Source of the DNA: Magicicada septendecula
Lineage: Eukaryota; Arthropoda; Insecta; Hemiptera; Cicadidae
Length of the DNA stretch: 64,000 nucleotides
Assembly: GCA_034769895.1 (NCBI GenBank)
Contig: CM068373.1
Coordinates: 198,876,134-198,940,133 of the forward strand
Direction: 5' to 3'
Under the pieces are notes generated by a model. That model was not told the origin of the DNA. It did no database searches and worked only from the letters and a program-made list of their open reading frames with translations. The first letter of the stretch is position 1. Each line of letters begins with the position of its first letter. This document shows, piece after piece, positions 12,501 to 23,773 of this stretch. The position numbers and the translations under genes were made by a program.

Positions 12501-14637
12501 CGTGTGTTGTGTGTGCGCATGTGGTAAACGTTTTGCAGATTTTCACATACAATGTAAAGTGTGCAACGTTATCTGGGCCATCCGTAAACTACAGTAAAGA
12601 AGATACACACAACGCTCTACATAAGCCTATATAATAGCCGTTAAGTAAACACAAATTCGTACAACACAGAGGTAGGTAGATTCTGCAAATACATAGTCTT
12701 TCCTGATCAGACTGGTAAAATTCAGTACATGGACCGAATAAAATAATTTATAAAAACCGTTTGTGAAGAAGTGTATATATTGAAGATAGGTTAATACAAA
12801 TTTTAATTCTCATAAAATAAGCTAATCCGCATGTCATATTTATTTAAAACTACAAAATACTATATACGCTAAATTATAGGCCAAATTTTGAAATGAAACG
12901 TAGAAGTCGTCGCAGTAGCAGGTCACTCGGCAGACAATACGCAATAAAAAGGAAACAGCCGTTGTGGCTATTGTAAGGAATAAAGATAAATGAACGTAAA
13001 ATATAGAAACATAAAACTCACGTTATCCAAGTAAAATTAACGTCTATTAATCACTTAACATTATTACATGAACTAGAAAATTAAATGCTAAGTCAATGAT
13101 GGATTTCGAAATAACTACTGACGTGTCATGGATTCCATATACTATTACAATAAAGAGCAGAAATTGTGACAAAATAGCAAAACTAATCTTAAAATTAAAA
13201 ACAAAAGAAATTACAAATTATAAAAAGTGTTTTTAATTACGATAGGGTTTTTATGCAACATTTAAGAACCGTAAGCAGCTTAAAACATTGAATTATAGCT
13301 TTATCAATTTCAAAATGAATGGGCTACATGTATTTCGTTAACTAATTTGAATGCTCAGTATCCATTTAGTGACACATAAAGAAACCAGCTAAGAATTACA
13401 AATAAAATAGGAAAAGATAATAAATGAAAAATAAATTCTGTAGGTACAATACAAAATAAAATAAAAGAAAAATTCTCTAAGCAGTTAGAATTTAGGCCAG
13501 CTACGCACATCTACGTGTGTGGCTTGATTTGATTCAGTAAAACGATGACAATATTTAAATGAGAAATTTAACATACTGAAAGGTTAATTTTGCGGATGAA
13601 GTTTAATAGCAGAATATTCAGATTTATTATTTCGATTTTTCGTGGGCTCTCCACATGTATGTTGGCAGATGACCGCATCCAGTTTAGTGTAATGCTTCAT
13701 TAATGTAATTTTAAAATCACTGTCACTTTTTAACCTGTGTTAGCAGCCACTTTATGAGAAAACCTCATACAAATATCATACATTTGTTTAAAATCAAAAG
13801 AATCATTTTAACGTTCTTCAGTCACACAAAAATAAATAACAAATTTATGACCTAACAATACCAGTATATATAAGACTAATTAACGAATTAAAAGTTTGCG
13901 GGATAATGGGGTAACAATTTGTCAAGAATAAAATTAATATTTGTTGATTCAGAAACTTTTGTAATTGCATAAACATACTCAGTCGTCAAAGCAACGGATA
14001 TACACCACTTTACAGTCGGATACTTTGTGTAGGAAGATGCACATTTGACCCCACACTCTAGCATTGAAAGCGTAGGGAGTGTCATAATCCCTTAGCACAT
14101 GAGCAACACAGTTTTTTCCGAGCGCTAGAGGAGTCACATCATTCATCTTCATTCATCTCTTTGACAATGACTTAAGAGGTCGAAACAGCTGTCAGAGTAA
14201 ATAAAATCTGTGAAACTTACAAAGTGTTTTTATATATTTTACAAAACCTTTGAGTCACATCATAATCGAAAGCTGATGGTTTTGCTTAACAGCTGTTTCC
14301 GCTTTCAAATTATTTGATTAAGACATAAAAATACAAACCAAAACAGTTTATTTTTATTAGAAATATTAAAGTTATATGAATATAACATGAAATGTGGCTC
14401 TTGTTATTTTTGTAGACAAAACGTCTACCATGAGAATACGTTAGATTTTCTATTGTAGTCAGTCTCTTGTACGTGGTTAGGGAAAATGACGAAATGAATA
14501 TTTTGGAAGACGAAACAAGCAGCTATCATCAGAATGGAAGGTATAAACAGTGTGAGTAACAATGTGAATAAAAGACAGACTCTAATTGGTGCAGTAAACT
14601 TTAATATTTCTAGACTCCTTCAATGAGAAAAAAGATA
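12501..14637. other. AT-rich intergenic DNA
   Basis: No supported gene. The frame at 13888-14085 (minus) has no recognisable content. Confidence 0.45.
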
Positions 14638-15116
14638 TTGTTACGACGGTCTCCTTGATCGTCGTATGGTACAGTGGAAAACAAAATACAGACACCAGTG
14701 AAATCACTAATCACCAGCTTTAATTATCAGAATTAACAGTTTGTAATCAACTTCTACAATAACCCAAGTTAAACTTGTTCACACGCAATAATTATGTCAA
14801 ATAATGGTGTCCTGCATAAATTATATTACAATAACACTTCCCCATAATACTTCAAACCTCACTTAAATAAATTGTTATTTTAACTTACTTCTAAGCGGCA
14901 GCTGCCGTTGTTTAAATAGATAAACACAAGTGTTCTAGAATAATCCATAATACGCGTCAAGACTACTCAAAAACACTAGAACATAATTGATTGCGGCCTT
15001 GAACACAGTGCGCCGACCGGTGTGGTCTGGAATAGCCTCTTTTGTTGAAGCATGTTAAGTGCCACGTATGCACACAAACATTACAGATGGGCTCGGGATA
15101 GCCGAGAAACATGTAG
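14638..15116 (-). repeat. Left arm of the foldback element
   Basis: Aligns to the complement of the right arm and to 19508-20010. Shared words include CAGTGGAAAACAAAATA, ATTGATTGCGGCCTTGAACAC and GACCGGTGTGGTCTG. Diverged by scattered substitutions and small indels. Confidence 0.75.
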
Positions 15117-15159
15117 AGTATTTACGGCGAGAAATTTGTTACGCTTTTACAGAACGTTT

Positions 15160-15630
15160 TACATGTTTCTCGGTTATCCCGGGAGAACCAGTTGTAATTG
15201 TAATGTTGTGTGCGTACGTGACTCTTAATAAGCGTCAACCTGACCGATGCTATTTCAGACTTTACCGATCCGCGCGCACTGTGTTCAAGGCGTAAGCAAT
15301 TATGCTCTAGTGGTGTTAATGCATAATATGGAATATTCTAGAATCTCAGCGGGGTATAATAAGCATTCAGCAACGCTCAGTTTCTGTTTGAGTGGCGATG
15401 TATCAAGTGAGGCTCAGTTATTGTTGAGCGATTTACACAGTGCGTTTCAAGTGGTGTGTTAATGAAAATTGATTATAGTGCGAAATTCTTTATAGTTGAC
15501 ATTATTATTTGTGTGGACAGATTAACTTGAATTACTGTACGAGTATAATCTTCTTGAATAACTTGTTGATTACAAACTGGTAATTTTGATAATTAAAGCT
15601 GCTTTTAAGTGACTTCACTGGTGCCTTGTA
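15160..15630 (+). repeat. Right arm of the foldback element (part before mariner)
   Basis: Carries AGAATCTCAGCGGGGTATAA and ATAACTTGTTGATTACAAAC, both also in the plus-orientation copy at 54155-54655. The remaining part of the arm continues on the far side of the mariner at 16935-16982. The short frames at 15059-15295 and 15247-15462 are artefacts of the arms. Confidence 0.75.
15355..15380 (+). promoter_or_regulatory. Possible TATA box and initiator in the foldback arm
   Basis: GGGGTATAATAAG at 15351-15363 is followed 24 bases after the TATA start by CTCAGTTT, an arthropod-like TCAGT initiator. The copy at 54362-54395 has TATAAATA and CTTAGTTT about 27 bases on. Conservation between copies supports function in the family; no transcript evidence. 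Confidence 0.35.
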
Positions 15631-16934
15631 CGAGGGTAAGTCAAAAAGTAAAGGCAAATTTTTAAAAAGCAACTTTTTATTGTGAAAACAAGATGACAAG
15701 TAACATCATTTCTCTACATAATCTCCCTCAACTTCTATGCACTTGGTCCATCTCTTGACGAGGTTCGTAATTCCGTCCTGGGAGAAGATTTGTGGCATCG
15801 TGCACAGCCACTCGCGCACCGCCTCCACCTCATCATCCGACGAAAACTTGGATTCACGCAGGTGCTCCTTCATCGCACCAAAAAGGTGAAAATTACTTGG
15901 AGCTAGGTCAGGACTGTACGGCATTTGCTCCAGCAGCTCAAAACCAAGATCTTGAATGCACTGGATCGTTTTCTCCGCAGTATGAGGACAGGCATTGTCC
16001 TGAAGCAAAAGCACACCTTTTGAAAGTTTTCCTCTCCTCTTTGTTTTGATTTTGGGTTTCAGATATCGCAGTAGCTCACAGTAGCTGTCACTATTCACTG
16101 TTTGACCTTTAGGAGTGTAATGAATTAGAAGTGGACCTTTCGTATCCCAAAACACTGTCATCATCAACTTTCCTGCAGAAACTTGTCTTTTGAACTTTTT
16201 TGCTGTAGGCGAGGATGGATGTTTCCACACCATACTCTGCCGCTTACTCTGTGATTCGAAGTGATGGACCCACGTCTCATCAACGGTTACTATGCGACTG
16301 AGAAACTCTTCTCTTTCCTCTTCTAAACGCCTTAAATGTGATTTGGAAATATCCAAACGTTTCTGTTTGTGCTGGTCTGTCAGTCGATGTGGTACCCAAC
16401 GAGCACACACTTTGCGATAATTTAGTGATTCGTGGATGATTGCAACTGCTGAACCGTGGCTAATGTTCAACGCATGCGCAATATCATCAATTTTGACACG
16501 ACGATCATCATGAATCATTCGCTCAACTGTCTCGATGTTCTTGTCCGTCTTCGAATTGGATGGCCCACCTGAACGTTCTTCATCGCAGATAGATACACGA
16601 CCACTTTTAAAGTGATTTATCCACTCATAAATTTTGCGTTCACTAAGACAGCTCTCACCGTACTGCTGCTGCATTCTGCGAATAATCTCCACAGGTTTAG
16701 TGCCTTCAGAGTGCAGAAAACGTACCACTCCCCTCATTTCTTCCTTGGTGCACACGGACAACGGGGCACTCATAATAAAATGCCCTGAAATCACTACGAA
16801 TGGAGCTGAGCACTGAAACAACACAGCTAAAGAACAAAAAAACTTTGAGGTTATGATATGTCATTGTTCAGTCAGTGCTGCCATCCATTAGAGCAGGGAA
16901 AATAAAATTTGCCTTTACTTTTTCACTTACCCTG
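15631..16934 (-). mobile_element. Complete mariner (Tc1/mariner) transposon
   Basis: 1304 bp with terminal inverted repeats of about 31 bp: CGAGGGTAAGTCAAAAAGT at 15631 and, on the other strand, CAGGGTAAGTGAAAAAGT at 16934. It is flanked by TA on both sides (15629-15630 and 16935-16936). Empty sites confirm the borders: the related foldback copies read straight through the same position (CTTGTACTTTG at 54602-54612; complement at about 14687). It carries one transposase gene on the minus strand that fills most of the element. Inserted into the foldback element, so younger than it. Confidence 0.95.
15706..16773 (-). CDS. Mariner transposase, DD34D family with third D changed to N
   Basis: Cut-and-paste transposase: binds the terminal repeats and catalyses excision and insertion at TA. 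Start chosen at 16773 (ATG AGT GCC CCG), giving 355 residues, the usual mariner length; the frame stays open upstream to 16824, giving 372, but that extension is not family-like. Seen: an N-terminal helix-turn-helix region (EIIRRMQQQYGESCLSERK, then SGGPSNSKT), the linker motif RWVPHRLT, first catalytic Asp in TVDETWVHHF, second in LLQDNACPHTA, and the C-terminal block YSPDLAPSNFHLFG. The expected third Asp, 34 residues after the second, is Asn (codon AAT; GAT would need one transition). The frame is otherwise uninterrupted, so the copy looks young but probably cannot cut DNA. The same Asp-to-Asn change is known in the transposase part of human SETMAR. Confidence 0.95.
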   Translation of the reverse strand: MSAPLSVCTKEEMRGVVRFLHSEGTKPVEIIRRMQQQYGESCLSERKIYEWINHFKSGRVSICDEERSGGPSNSKTDKNIETVERMIHDDRRVKIDDIAHALNISHGSAVAIIHESLNYRKVCARWVPHRLTDQHKQKRLDISKSHLRRLEEEREEFLSRIVTVDETWVHHFESQSKRQSMVWKHPSSPTAKKFKRQVSAGKLMMTVFWDTKGPLLIHYTPKGQTVNSDSYCELLRYLKPKIKTKRRGKLSKGVLLLQDNACPHTAEKTIQCIQDLGFELLEQMPYSPDLAPSNFHLFGAMKEHLRESKFSSDDEVEAVREWLCTMPQIFSQDGITNLVKRWTKCIEVEGDYVEK

Positions 16935-16982
16935 TATTTTATTTTCTACTGTACCACACGATCGGTGAGAACGTCGTAACAA

Positions 16983-18172
16983 CATATTATATGTGACGAA
17001 ACTCTAGTGCGAATAAAAGGAACTTGGAAAACGGAAGCTGCTAAAAAATGCAACTAAAATTAAAGAGGAAATGAGTAATAGAAAAGTGTGAAAACGGAAA
17101 AGGAACTAAATGTATCAGGAATTACAGTGGTATACAGAGGTTACAATAAACAATAAACAATAAAGCGTGAGAGTTCTAACCTTACCTCGAATCACTATGC
17201 AGTATAGAAAATTTCTTGTTCCGCAAAAGTAAAAAAGAAAGAATGTGTGATAATGAATGAATTTTTCTGTGTAAATGTCGGTGTGCACTGGTGAGTAAAT
17301 ATATAAATACTGGAGATTGAGTTGACTGGTGAGATGGTATTCAATGAATCGGGAAGTACGGATAAAAATATCATTCCACAGAATACCGGCCATAACCAAT
17401 TATATCCAAATAAAAAAATTAGTTAATTTAAATTTTATTAGACGTACCCATTAAACGATATATACATATATTGAATATAATTTGAAATATTTCAAACAAT
17501 GTTTAAACTTAATGAAACCCTGACTAAAGGCAATATTTGCAATTGAACAAACACGACTCCTCACAGTAACGTTCAGAAGAGATAACACGTTAAGTACAGA
17601 TTTTTTGCTTGAAATATAGACTATATATAAAAGCTGAGACGATCATAAAATTTACGATGTTCTACAGGCATTAAAGGAAAAATCTATGGACTACACACAC
17701 TGTGCTCGTTACCGCATCCTAAAATTTGTCTTCAAACTTTTATTTAGGAACATTCGTTCAGCAATAACTCCAACATAACATACTCCACAGCTACAGAAAA
17801 ATATTAAAACTTTTCTGGCAGACCGTACGTAATGACAGAAGTGAAACGTGATTCGCAGTTTTATCTTGTCCTTAATTTTCCTGCAACTCATAAGTTCTTA
17901 TTGTTTGGTTTCGCTTCTCTTGTTATTAAACGACTTGGTTCATTCCTAGACGGCAGGTTTGCGTCGAAACGCCAATAAAAACACTGCTGACTTTTTGAAG
18001 TAATAAACGTTAATAATCCTTACAATTCGCATATCTTAGTAAGTGATACAAAACATCTGAAAAACTCTACAAACTAATACGTTATTTTATTTCCAGATGT
18101 TTCCTAAAATGTGAAATTTATTAATTTCTTCTCTTCCTTTAATTTCAAGTTGTATTTTACTTTATCTAATCC

Positions 18173-18175
<3 letters not shown>
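16983..18175. other. AT-rich intergenic DNA
   Basis: No supported gene. The frames at 17115-17399 and 17709-17891 (minus) have no recognisable content. Confidence 0.45.

Positions 18176-18248
<73 letters not shown>
18176..18248. repeat. (CA)n microsatellite
   Basis: About 36 uninterrupted CA units. The minus-strand frames here are repeat artefacts. Confidence 0.98.
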
Positions 18249-18251
<3 letters not shown>

Positions 18252-18350
18252 GGTGGAAGGGCAGGCAGAGGGAGATAGGTAGATAGTGAGAGAGTGAGTG
18301 GTTATGGGGAGGGGGTGGTGAGGGGGAGGGCGAGGGGGGAGGGGGAGAAA
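18249..18350 (+). repeat. Purine-rich GA/GGGGA tract
   Basis: A strand-asymmetric run of about 100 bp, almost only G and A on the plus strand (GGGGAGGGGGTGGTGAGGGG). Adjacent to the CA repeat. G-quadruplex or triplex formation is possible but untested. Confidence 0.7.
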
Positions 18351-19290
18351 AGTATCTATACATATTTCGCTGTCCCCATTTGTCAACAACTGTTTCCATC
18401 TGCTGTTTGTGTCTTCCCATTTCGACTATTTTATCCTTCCGTAATCACCTTGCATATTATTCACAAATCAGTTTCCTATGTCAATAGCTTGTGTTAGTCT
18501 ATTCAATTTTGAATAATGTAATACCTGACGAGTTGTTCTTCATAAAATTCCATTTTTGAAAACAAGAATACAAAGATTATACAGTGCATACTGTAAACGG
18601 CTAAATTTTTCAAGAGAATAAAACGAGAAAAAGATATAACATTTAGGCAGAGGAAGGCGATGCTTTGACGTCACGCTGCAAAGTAATGCAAAAAATTCAA
18701 TACAAAGAGGCAGTGGACGACAATGGAAGTTTAACAGGATACAAGTGAAATAGTTTTGTTTCAAACACATCAGCATATGAGACGCTTTGTTAATTACCAT
18801 AGTTATGCAATGAATGTATGGGAATAGACAGGCATGTAAAATGTGAGAAGAAGGCCACGAAGTGGCTTATTGAATCAATAGTAAAGAAAGAAACAGGTTT
18901 GAGAGGGCTCAGGAATCAAAGCAATGAGTTTCTGTATTTAGGTTGCAACTATCAAACAGTAATCGGATTAACGTTAATAAAAAAAAATAAGAATAATGTA
19001 AATATAAGAAAATAAATTTACATCTACAATTGTCTAAAGATCTGACTTATATGGACCCCCTTATTATTTACAAAATAGTGTAGTTTATCTGAACATTCAA
19101 CAAACCTATAGAATGCCCGAGTTGAACCTAGTACCTTGTTTGGCTGTATCAATATATACACGTTTGGCCCAAGCTCAGTTGCATAACCGCAATTGCAAGA
19201 TCGAATACTGCTCCCGGTGCTGTCCGATATCCTCCTATGCTTGGTAATAAATTCGATTGTTCAGTTATCAACAGAACACTATCATTTTTT
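18351..19290. other. AT-rich intergenic DNA
   Basis: The frames at 18540-18800 (minus) and 18818-19015 (plus) have no recognisable content. No element ends seen. Confidence 0.45.
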
Positions 19291-19451
19291 TTTCTTTTAT
19301 GAATTTGCTAACTGCTATAATTTTTTATTGTTCGACTAAGCTTTTCGTCATTACTGACATCTTCAGGTTTAAGACCTGAAGATGTCAGTAATGACGAAAA
19401 GCTTAGTCGAATAATAAAAAATTATAGCAGTTAGCAAATTCATAAAAGAAA
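19291..19451. repeat. 161-bp near-perfect palindrome (inverted terminal-repeat pair)
   Basis: Two arms of 78 bp (19291-19368 and 19374-19451) around a 5-base centre TTAAG, with one mismatch seen (TTATTGTTCG against TTATTATTCG). Each arm carries CTGAAGATGTCAGTAATGAC followed by GAAA, a hammerhead-like core. This is the layout expected when two Penelope-type terminal repeats meet head to head. No coding sequence. Confidence 0.85.
19376..19410 (+). ncRNA. Hammerhead-like motif, palindrome copy
   Basis: CTGAAGA, one unpaired T, stem GTCA/TGAC with loop GTAA, then GAAAA. The mirror copy lies on the minus strand (19332-19366). The base after GAAA is A where intact relatives have C, and no clean stem III follows, so activity is doubtful. 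Confidence 0.3.
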
Positions 19452-19507
19452 TAGTAAGGATGGCTGCTAATTTAAACAATACGAAAAACACTATCAATTT
19501 AATATAC

Positions 19508-20060
19508 TGTTCCGAGGGTCTACTGATCGTCGTATGGTAGTGTGGAAAACAAAATATATGACACCAGTTAAGTCACTAATCACCAGTTTTAATTATCACA
19601 ATTAAACGCTTTTTAATCAACAAGATAGACTCTTGTTTTAATCAACAATCAAACAAAAATTGTTCACACGCAATAATAATGTCAACGAGTCTCGCACAAT
19701 ACGTAACACGTAACACTTAGCCACAATACTACGAGCCGCACTCGAATAAATCGCAACCCAAACTGAACTGAGCGTCGCTGAATCTTGTATTTATGCCCCG
19801 CTGAGATTCCAGAATATTCCGTAATAGGCATCTACTAGAAAACTCTAGAACCTAATTGATTACGGCCTTGAACACAGCGCTCGCGGACCGGTATGGTCTG
19901 AAAAAGTCTCGTTGCGGACGCGTGACAAGTGTCACGTAATTGTCTTTCATCTCAAAGTAGCAGGAATACGTGCGCATACACACATTACAGATGGACTCTA
20001 GAATAGCCGAGAAACACGTAGCATGTTCTGAAATGTCGTAACAATACTCTTTCCGCTCTT
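19508..20060 (-). mobile_element. Half copy of the foldback element (left arm only)
   Basis: Begins TGTTCCGAGGGTC and aligns with 14638-15116 through CCGCTGAGATTCCAGAATA, GCCTTGAACACAGCG and ATAGCCGAGAAACACGTAG, then diverges. The right arm is missing. The frame 19852-20082 (minus) is a by-product of the arm. Confidence 0.7.
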
Positions 20061-20464
20061 GGTTACTTTGTGATTTACACAAACGCCCGCTTCACCCGTA
20101 AGTTAATTGTTTACTTGCTGCTTCACTTAGAGGCGCATCATATTGCAGAAAGCAGAATACGTTAATCTTTCGTACTGTATAAACTGAGATGGGAATTGTA
20201 GAATTATTTTTTATTGAATGAACTAAAATTTATGTGGCGAGTTGTCATGGCCTATCTTCTTCTTTAATAAATTATATATTCTACACAATGACGCCACATG
20301 TCTCAGTCTTCTTGCTGCAGTTGAGGATCTTTTCAGAAGCAACAGTATCATAACGTAGAAACATTTTGTAAATGTCGGTATGGAGAACTATAAATGACTT
20401 CCATGTTCTAAGATTTATATTTAAAATCATTTACGAAATGAAATATTTCCATAGAAACTACTTC
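20061..20464. other. Unassigned DNA between two repeats
   Basis: No gene. The frame 20372-20662 runs into the terminal-repeat sequence and is an artefact. Confidence 0.4.
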
Positions 20465-20660
20465 TTTCCACTTATTGCTTCAGCCTTAACCACAGTATTG
20501 TGGTCACTAACGTATACCACCACATGTTATCGCACTCGATTTTCACTTATGATGGCAGTCGACGGCTCTGCCGAAACGTCTGGTTTTGCAGAACACATTG
20601 GACTGCGGCAAAACAGCCTGGGAAGGAATTTTAACAACAAACTACTACTTTGTTGCCGAT
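20465..20660 (+). repeat. Penelope-type terminal repeat, family shared with 56225-56420
   Basis: Shares with the complement of 56225-56420 the words TGTGGTC(A/T)CTAACGT, TACCACC, GATGGCAGTCGA, CTGCCGAAA and GGGAA, over about 190 bp. Both contain a hammerhead-like core in the same relative place. No coding sequence. The link to Penelope-like elements rests on the hammerhead context described for that group. Confidence 0.5.
20546..20586 (+). ncRNA. Hammerhead-like motif with one core substitution
   Basis: CTTATGA (consensus CTGANGA, so G to T), unpaired T, stem GGCAG/CTGCC, then GAAAC-GTCTG-GTTTT, where AAC can pair with GTT as a 3-bp stem III. The core substitution should abolish cleavage. 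Confidence 0.45.
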
Positions 20661-20836
20661 AACGTAGTACACATATAAAAATTATCCCCTCCCCTTTCAA
20701 CTATAATTTTCAATTACAGAAAATTACCCCCACACCGTTCAACTAGCCTCTTCATTTATAGATATTTCATCTACGTTTCTACAGTGGATTATTAAGATCT
20801 TTTTATCAGGATACTTTATTTATCAAAATTAAGTAC

Positions 20837-22310
20837 TTTACTCTTGTTACAACAAAAAATGTTTCACGTAAACTGCCCTTTTCCCGTAACCGATCTTCAC
20901 CAAAATCAAAAGGCCTTGAGTCTTCTACAACTCAGGCATATATGTAAAAATTTATTTGATTCTGTTTGAATTTACGGCAGTTATCGTTCGTCATGAAAAT
21001 ATTTCTCTTGTTACAACATAAAATGTTGCCGGTAAACTACCCCTTTCCCTTAACCGATCTTCACCAAAATCAACAGGCCTTGATTTCTCTACAATTTAGG
21101 GATGTATGCAAAAACTTATTTGATTATGTTTTAATTTACGGTATTTATCGTTCGTCATAGAAACAATTAACCTTGTTATCACATAAAACGTTGCTGGTAA
21201 ACTACCCCTTTCTCTTAACTGATCTTCACCAAAATCAAAAGGTCTTGAGTCCTCTATAAGTAAGGGATGCATGCAAAACATTATTTGATTCTGTTTGAAT
21301 GTGCGGCAGTTATCATTCATCATATAAACAATTACTCTTGTTAAAACATTAACAGTGGCTGGTAAACTACCCCTTTCCCTTAACCGATCTTTACCAAAAT
21401 AAATAAGACTTGAGTCCTCTACAATTTAGGCATATACGTAAATAATTGTTTGATTTTGTTAGAATTTACTGTAGTTATCGTTCTTCATTGAAAACGTTCT
21501 CTTGTTACAACATAAAATGTTGCCGGTAAACTATAACTTTCCCTTAACCGATCTTCAACAAAATCAACAGACCTTGAGCTATGTACAATTGAGGAAGGTA
21601 TGCACAAAATTATTTGATTCTGTTTAAATGTGCGGCAGTTATAGATCGTCATATAAACAATTACTCTTGTTAAAACATAAAATGTGGCTGGTAAACTACC
21701 CCTTTCCCTTAACCGATCTTCACTAAAATCAACGAACATTGCGTACTCCATAGCTCAGAGAGGTATGCAAAACATTATTTGATTCTGATTGAATTTACGG
21801 CAGTTATAGACAAAATTACCCTTGTTAAAACATAAAAGGTTGCTGGTAAACTACCCCTTTCCCTAACCCAATCTTCAACAAAAACAACAGGTTATGAGAA
21901 CTCTCCAATTCAGGGTGGTATGCAAAAAACATTATTTGATTCTGTTCCAATCTGCGGCTGTTATCGTTTGCCATATAAAATACCTTTGTTAAAACAAAAA
22001 ACGTTGCTGGTAAACTACCCCTTCCTCTTAACCGATCTTCACCAAAAACAATAGATCTTGAGAACTCTTCACTTCAGAGTTGCATGCAAAACATTATTTG
22101 ATTCTGTTTGAATTTGCGGCTATCGTTTGCCAAAAAAAAATTACCCTTGATTAAAAAAAATCGTTGCTGGTAAACTACCCCTTTCCCTTAACCGATCTTC
22201 ACCAAAAACAACATGTCTTGAGTACTCTACACATCAGGGCTGTATACAAAAAATTATTTGATTCTGTTTGAATTTGCGGCTGTTATCGTTTGCCAAAAAA
22301 AAATATCCAC
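20837..22310. repeat. Satellite-like array, nine units of ~163 bp
   Basis: The word GGTAAACTACCCCTTTCCC or close variants recurs at about 20867, 21031, 21196, 21361, 21524, 21690, 21845, 22009 and 22169, i.e. every 155-166 bp. Each unit also has ACCGATCTTCACCAAAA and ATTATTTGATTCTGTTTGAA. Units differ by scattered substitutions, so the array is not freshly amplified. Frames inside it (21096-21323, 21485-21751 minus; 20966-21160 plus) are artefacts. At its end is a GACAGACAGACACACACAT tract (22320-22340) typical of the tails of dispersed insect repeats. Confidence 0.9.
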
Positions 22311-23732
22311 AGACATAGATAGACAGACAGACACACACATAGACACTTTTCGAAAAATGACTTTTTTTCATGTTTTGAGTGTAGTACACTCAGAATCTGG
22401 AATAATCTCGAACACGATTTTTTTTGCCATCACCATACTTCCATTTTCTTAAGGAACATGGAAGTAAAAAAAAACATTGTCATTTTCAAGATGGTGTACA
22501 AAAAGATTATTAAACTAGATGTCCTTGGTCTCAGCAGAACCGAAGCACTTCTGACGGTTTGGCGTAAATTACAAAATGTGAACCAGATAAGGCTAACTGT
22601 CAATGTTTCAAAGTAAACCTTGGCCGTTTCCTACGAAATCCGCGTTTATAAACATGATCTAAACACTCTTAGTCTTCTTAAACGTTTATTCTTAGGCTTT
22701 TGTTTGTGCAGTTTGGTACCCACTACATGAAACACAATAAAAATCTATCAGAGTATGTCTAAAAGGAAATTTCTTTTCGCCTAATAATCTTAGTTAATAT
22801 ATTTAGGCCTATAGGTAACGTAAAATTCTTATTACCTTGAGAACTGAATAGTGTAAACGTTTCAGCTGTATTCTTTAAGCGTCTGTAAACGTTTCTATAG
22901 AGATTACTCGTAATGTATGTTGTACATACATTATTGGGTTTAGTGTGGTTTAAATAAAATATTTAACAAAACTTTTTATTGATTTTCTAATCTCAACCAT
23001 AGAAAATCAATGGTTGAGACGACCATTGTTATATCAAGTTGTCATCTCAATGGTTGTAACAATAAGTACAAGCTGCATTTGCAATGAGCAGTTTCCGCTA
23101 CGTGTTCCATAGTATTGTACTTAATCTACCTATATGCACTTACTTCATTCTATGATTACTGTACCGCGTATCTATGTTGTGGTTTCAGTTACCACGGAAA
23201 TGAAATAAATGAGCCACTCAAGTTTATGCCGAGCGATAAGTCAAGTTACACCGTTTCCTTGTATACTATCTCTATTAAGTAAACTAATAATCATAACTCA
23301 GGATAAACACTTACTACACGTTCAGGTGTCTTCTAGAGACGCAGACGTCTTTTTGAGATTCATCTTAATTAGCCTCTTAAATGTATTATACCTCTGGGTC
23401 GCTAGACCGTTAGTTCTACTGTCTATTAATGACATTAGAAATTTTCATTATTGTAATGGTGACTATGATCTCACTAGTGACGAATGGTGACTCATCAGTT
23501 TTAAAATATTTAGGTTGGCGTATCAAACATTTAGGTTGGTGTTCTCATCATCAGGACTTATATACTGGCAATACAGCAAAAGATCTACACACATAGTGGT
23601 GTTTTTCTATTTACGTGTTTGTACCCGTATATTACATAAATAATGTAATGATAATATTCTACACGAATTAATACACATTATTGTGAATTATTATTTCTAT
23701 GTTGCCCGTGCTTTTCTCGACATGTTGCCACA

Positions 23733-23734
<2 letters not shown>
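22311..23734. other. Intergenic DNA with short inverted words
   Basis: Small inverted repeats of CAACCAT/ATGGTTG near 22990-23055. The 93-codon frame at 23209-23490 is not recognised and has no splice support. A possible decayed hammerhead-like core is listed at 23527-23556. Confidence 0.4.
23527..23556 (-). other. Possible decayed hammerhead-like core
   Basis: On the minus strand CTGATGATGAGAACACC is followed by TAAATGTTTG in the place where CGAAACGTTTG would be expected. Only the first core block is intact. Confidence 0.2.

Positions 23735-23773
<39 letters not shown>

Larger units (their letters stand above)
14638..16982. mobile_element. Foldback element with ~500-bp inverted arms, interrupted by mariner
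   Basis: The two ends are inverted: TGTTACGACGGTCTC at 14638 and its diverged complement ending GAGAACGTCGTAACA at 16982. The left arm (14638 to about 15116) and right arm (about 15160-15630 plus 16935-16982) stay alignable to a central loop at about 15117-15160, where GCCGAGAAACATGT meets ACATGTTTCTCGG. Without the 1.3-kb mariner the element is about 1.04 kb. It has no coding capacity, so it would be non-autonomous. Half copies lie at 19508-20060 (minus arm only) and 54155-54655 (plus arm only). Superfamily unknown: the TGT...ACA ends recall an LTR, but a head-to-head pair with a short loop does not fit one. No clear target duplication; flanks are ATAT-rich. Confidence 0.7.

Noticed and set aside
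14638-16982. A classical LTR retrotransposon
   Set aside because: The terminal sequences are inverted, not direct, and there is no gag/pol sequence between them. Kept open as a finding.
18166-18420. Minus-strand Cys-Val and Pro-Ser-rich frames
   Set aside because: Translation of the CA repeat and purine tract.
20966-21751. Several frames on both strands
   Set aside because: They lie in the satellite-like array and repeat with its period.
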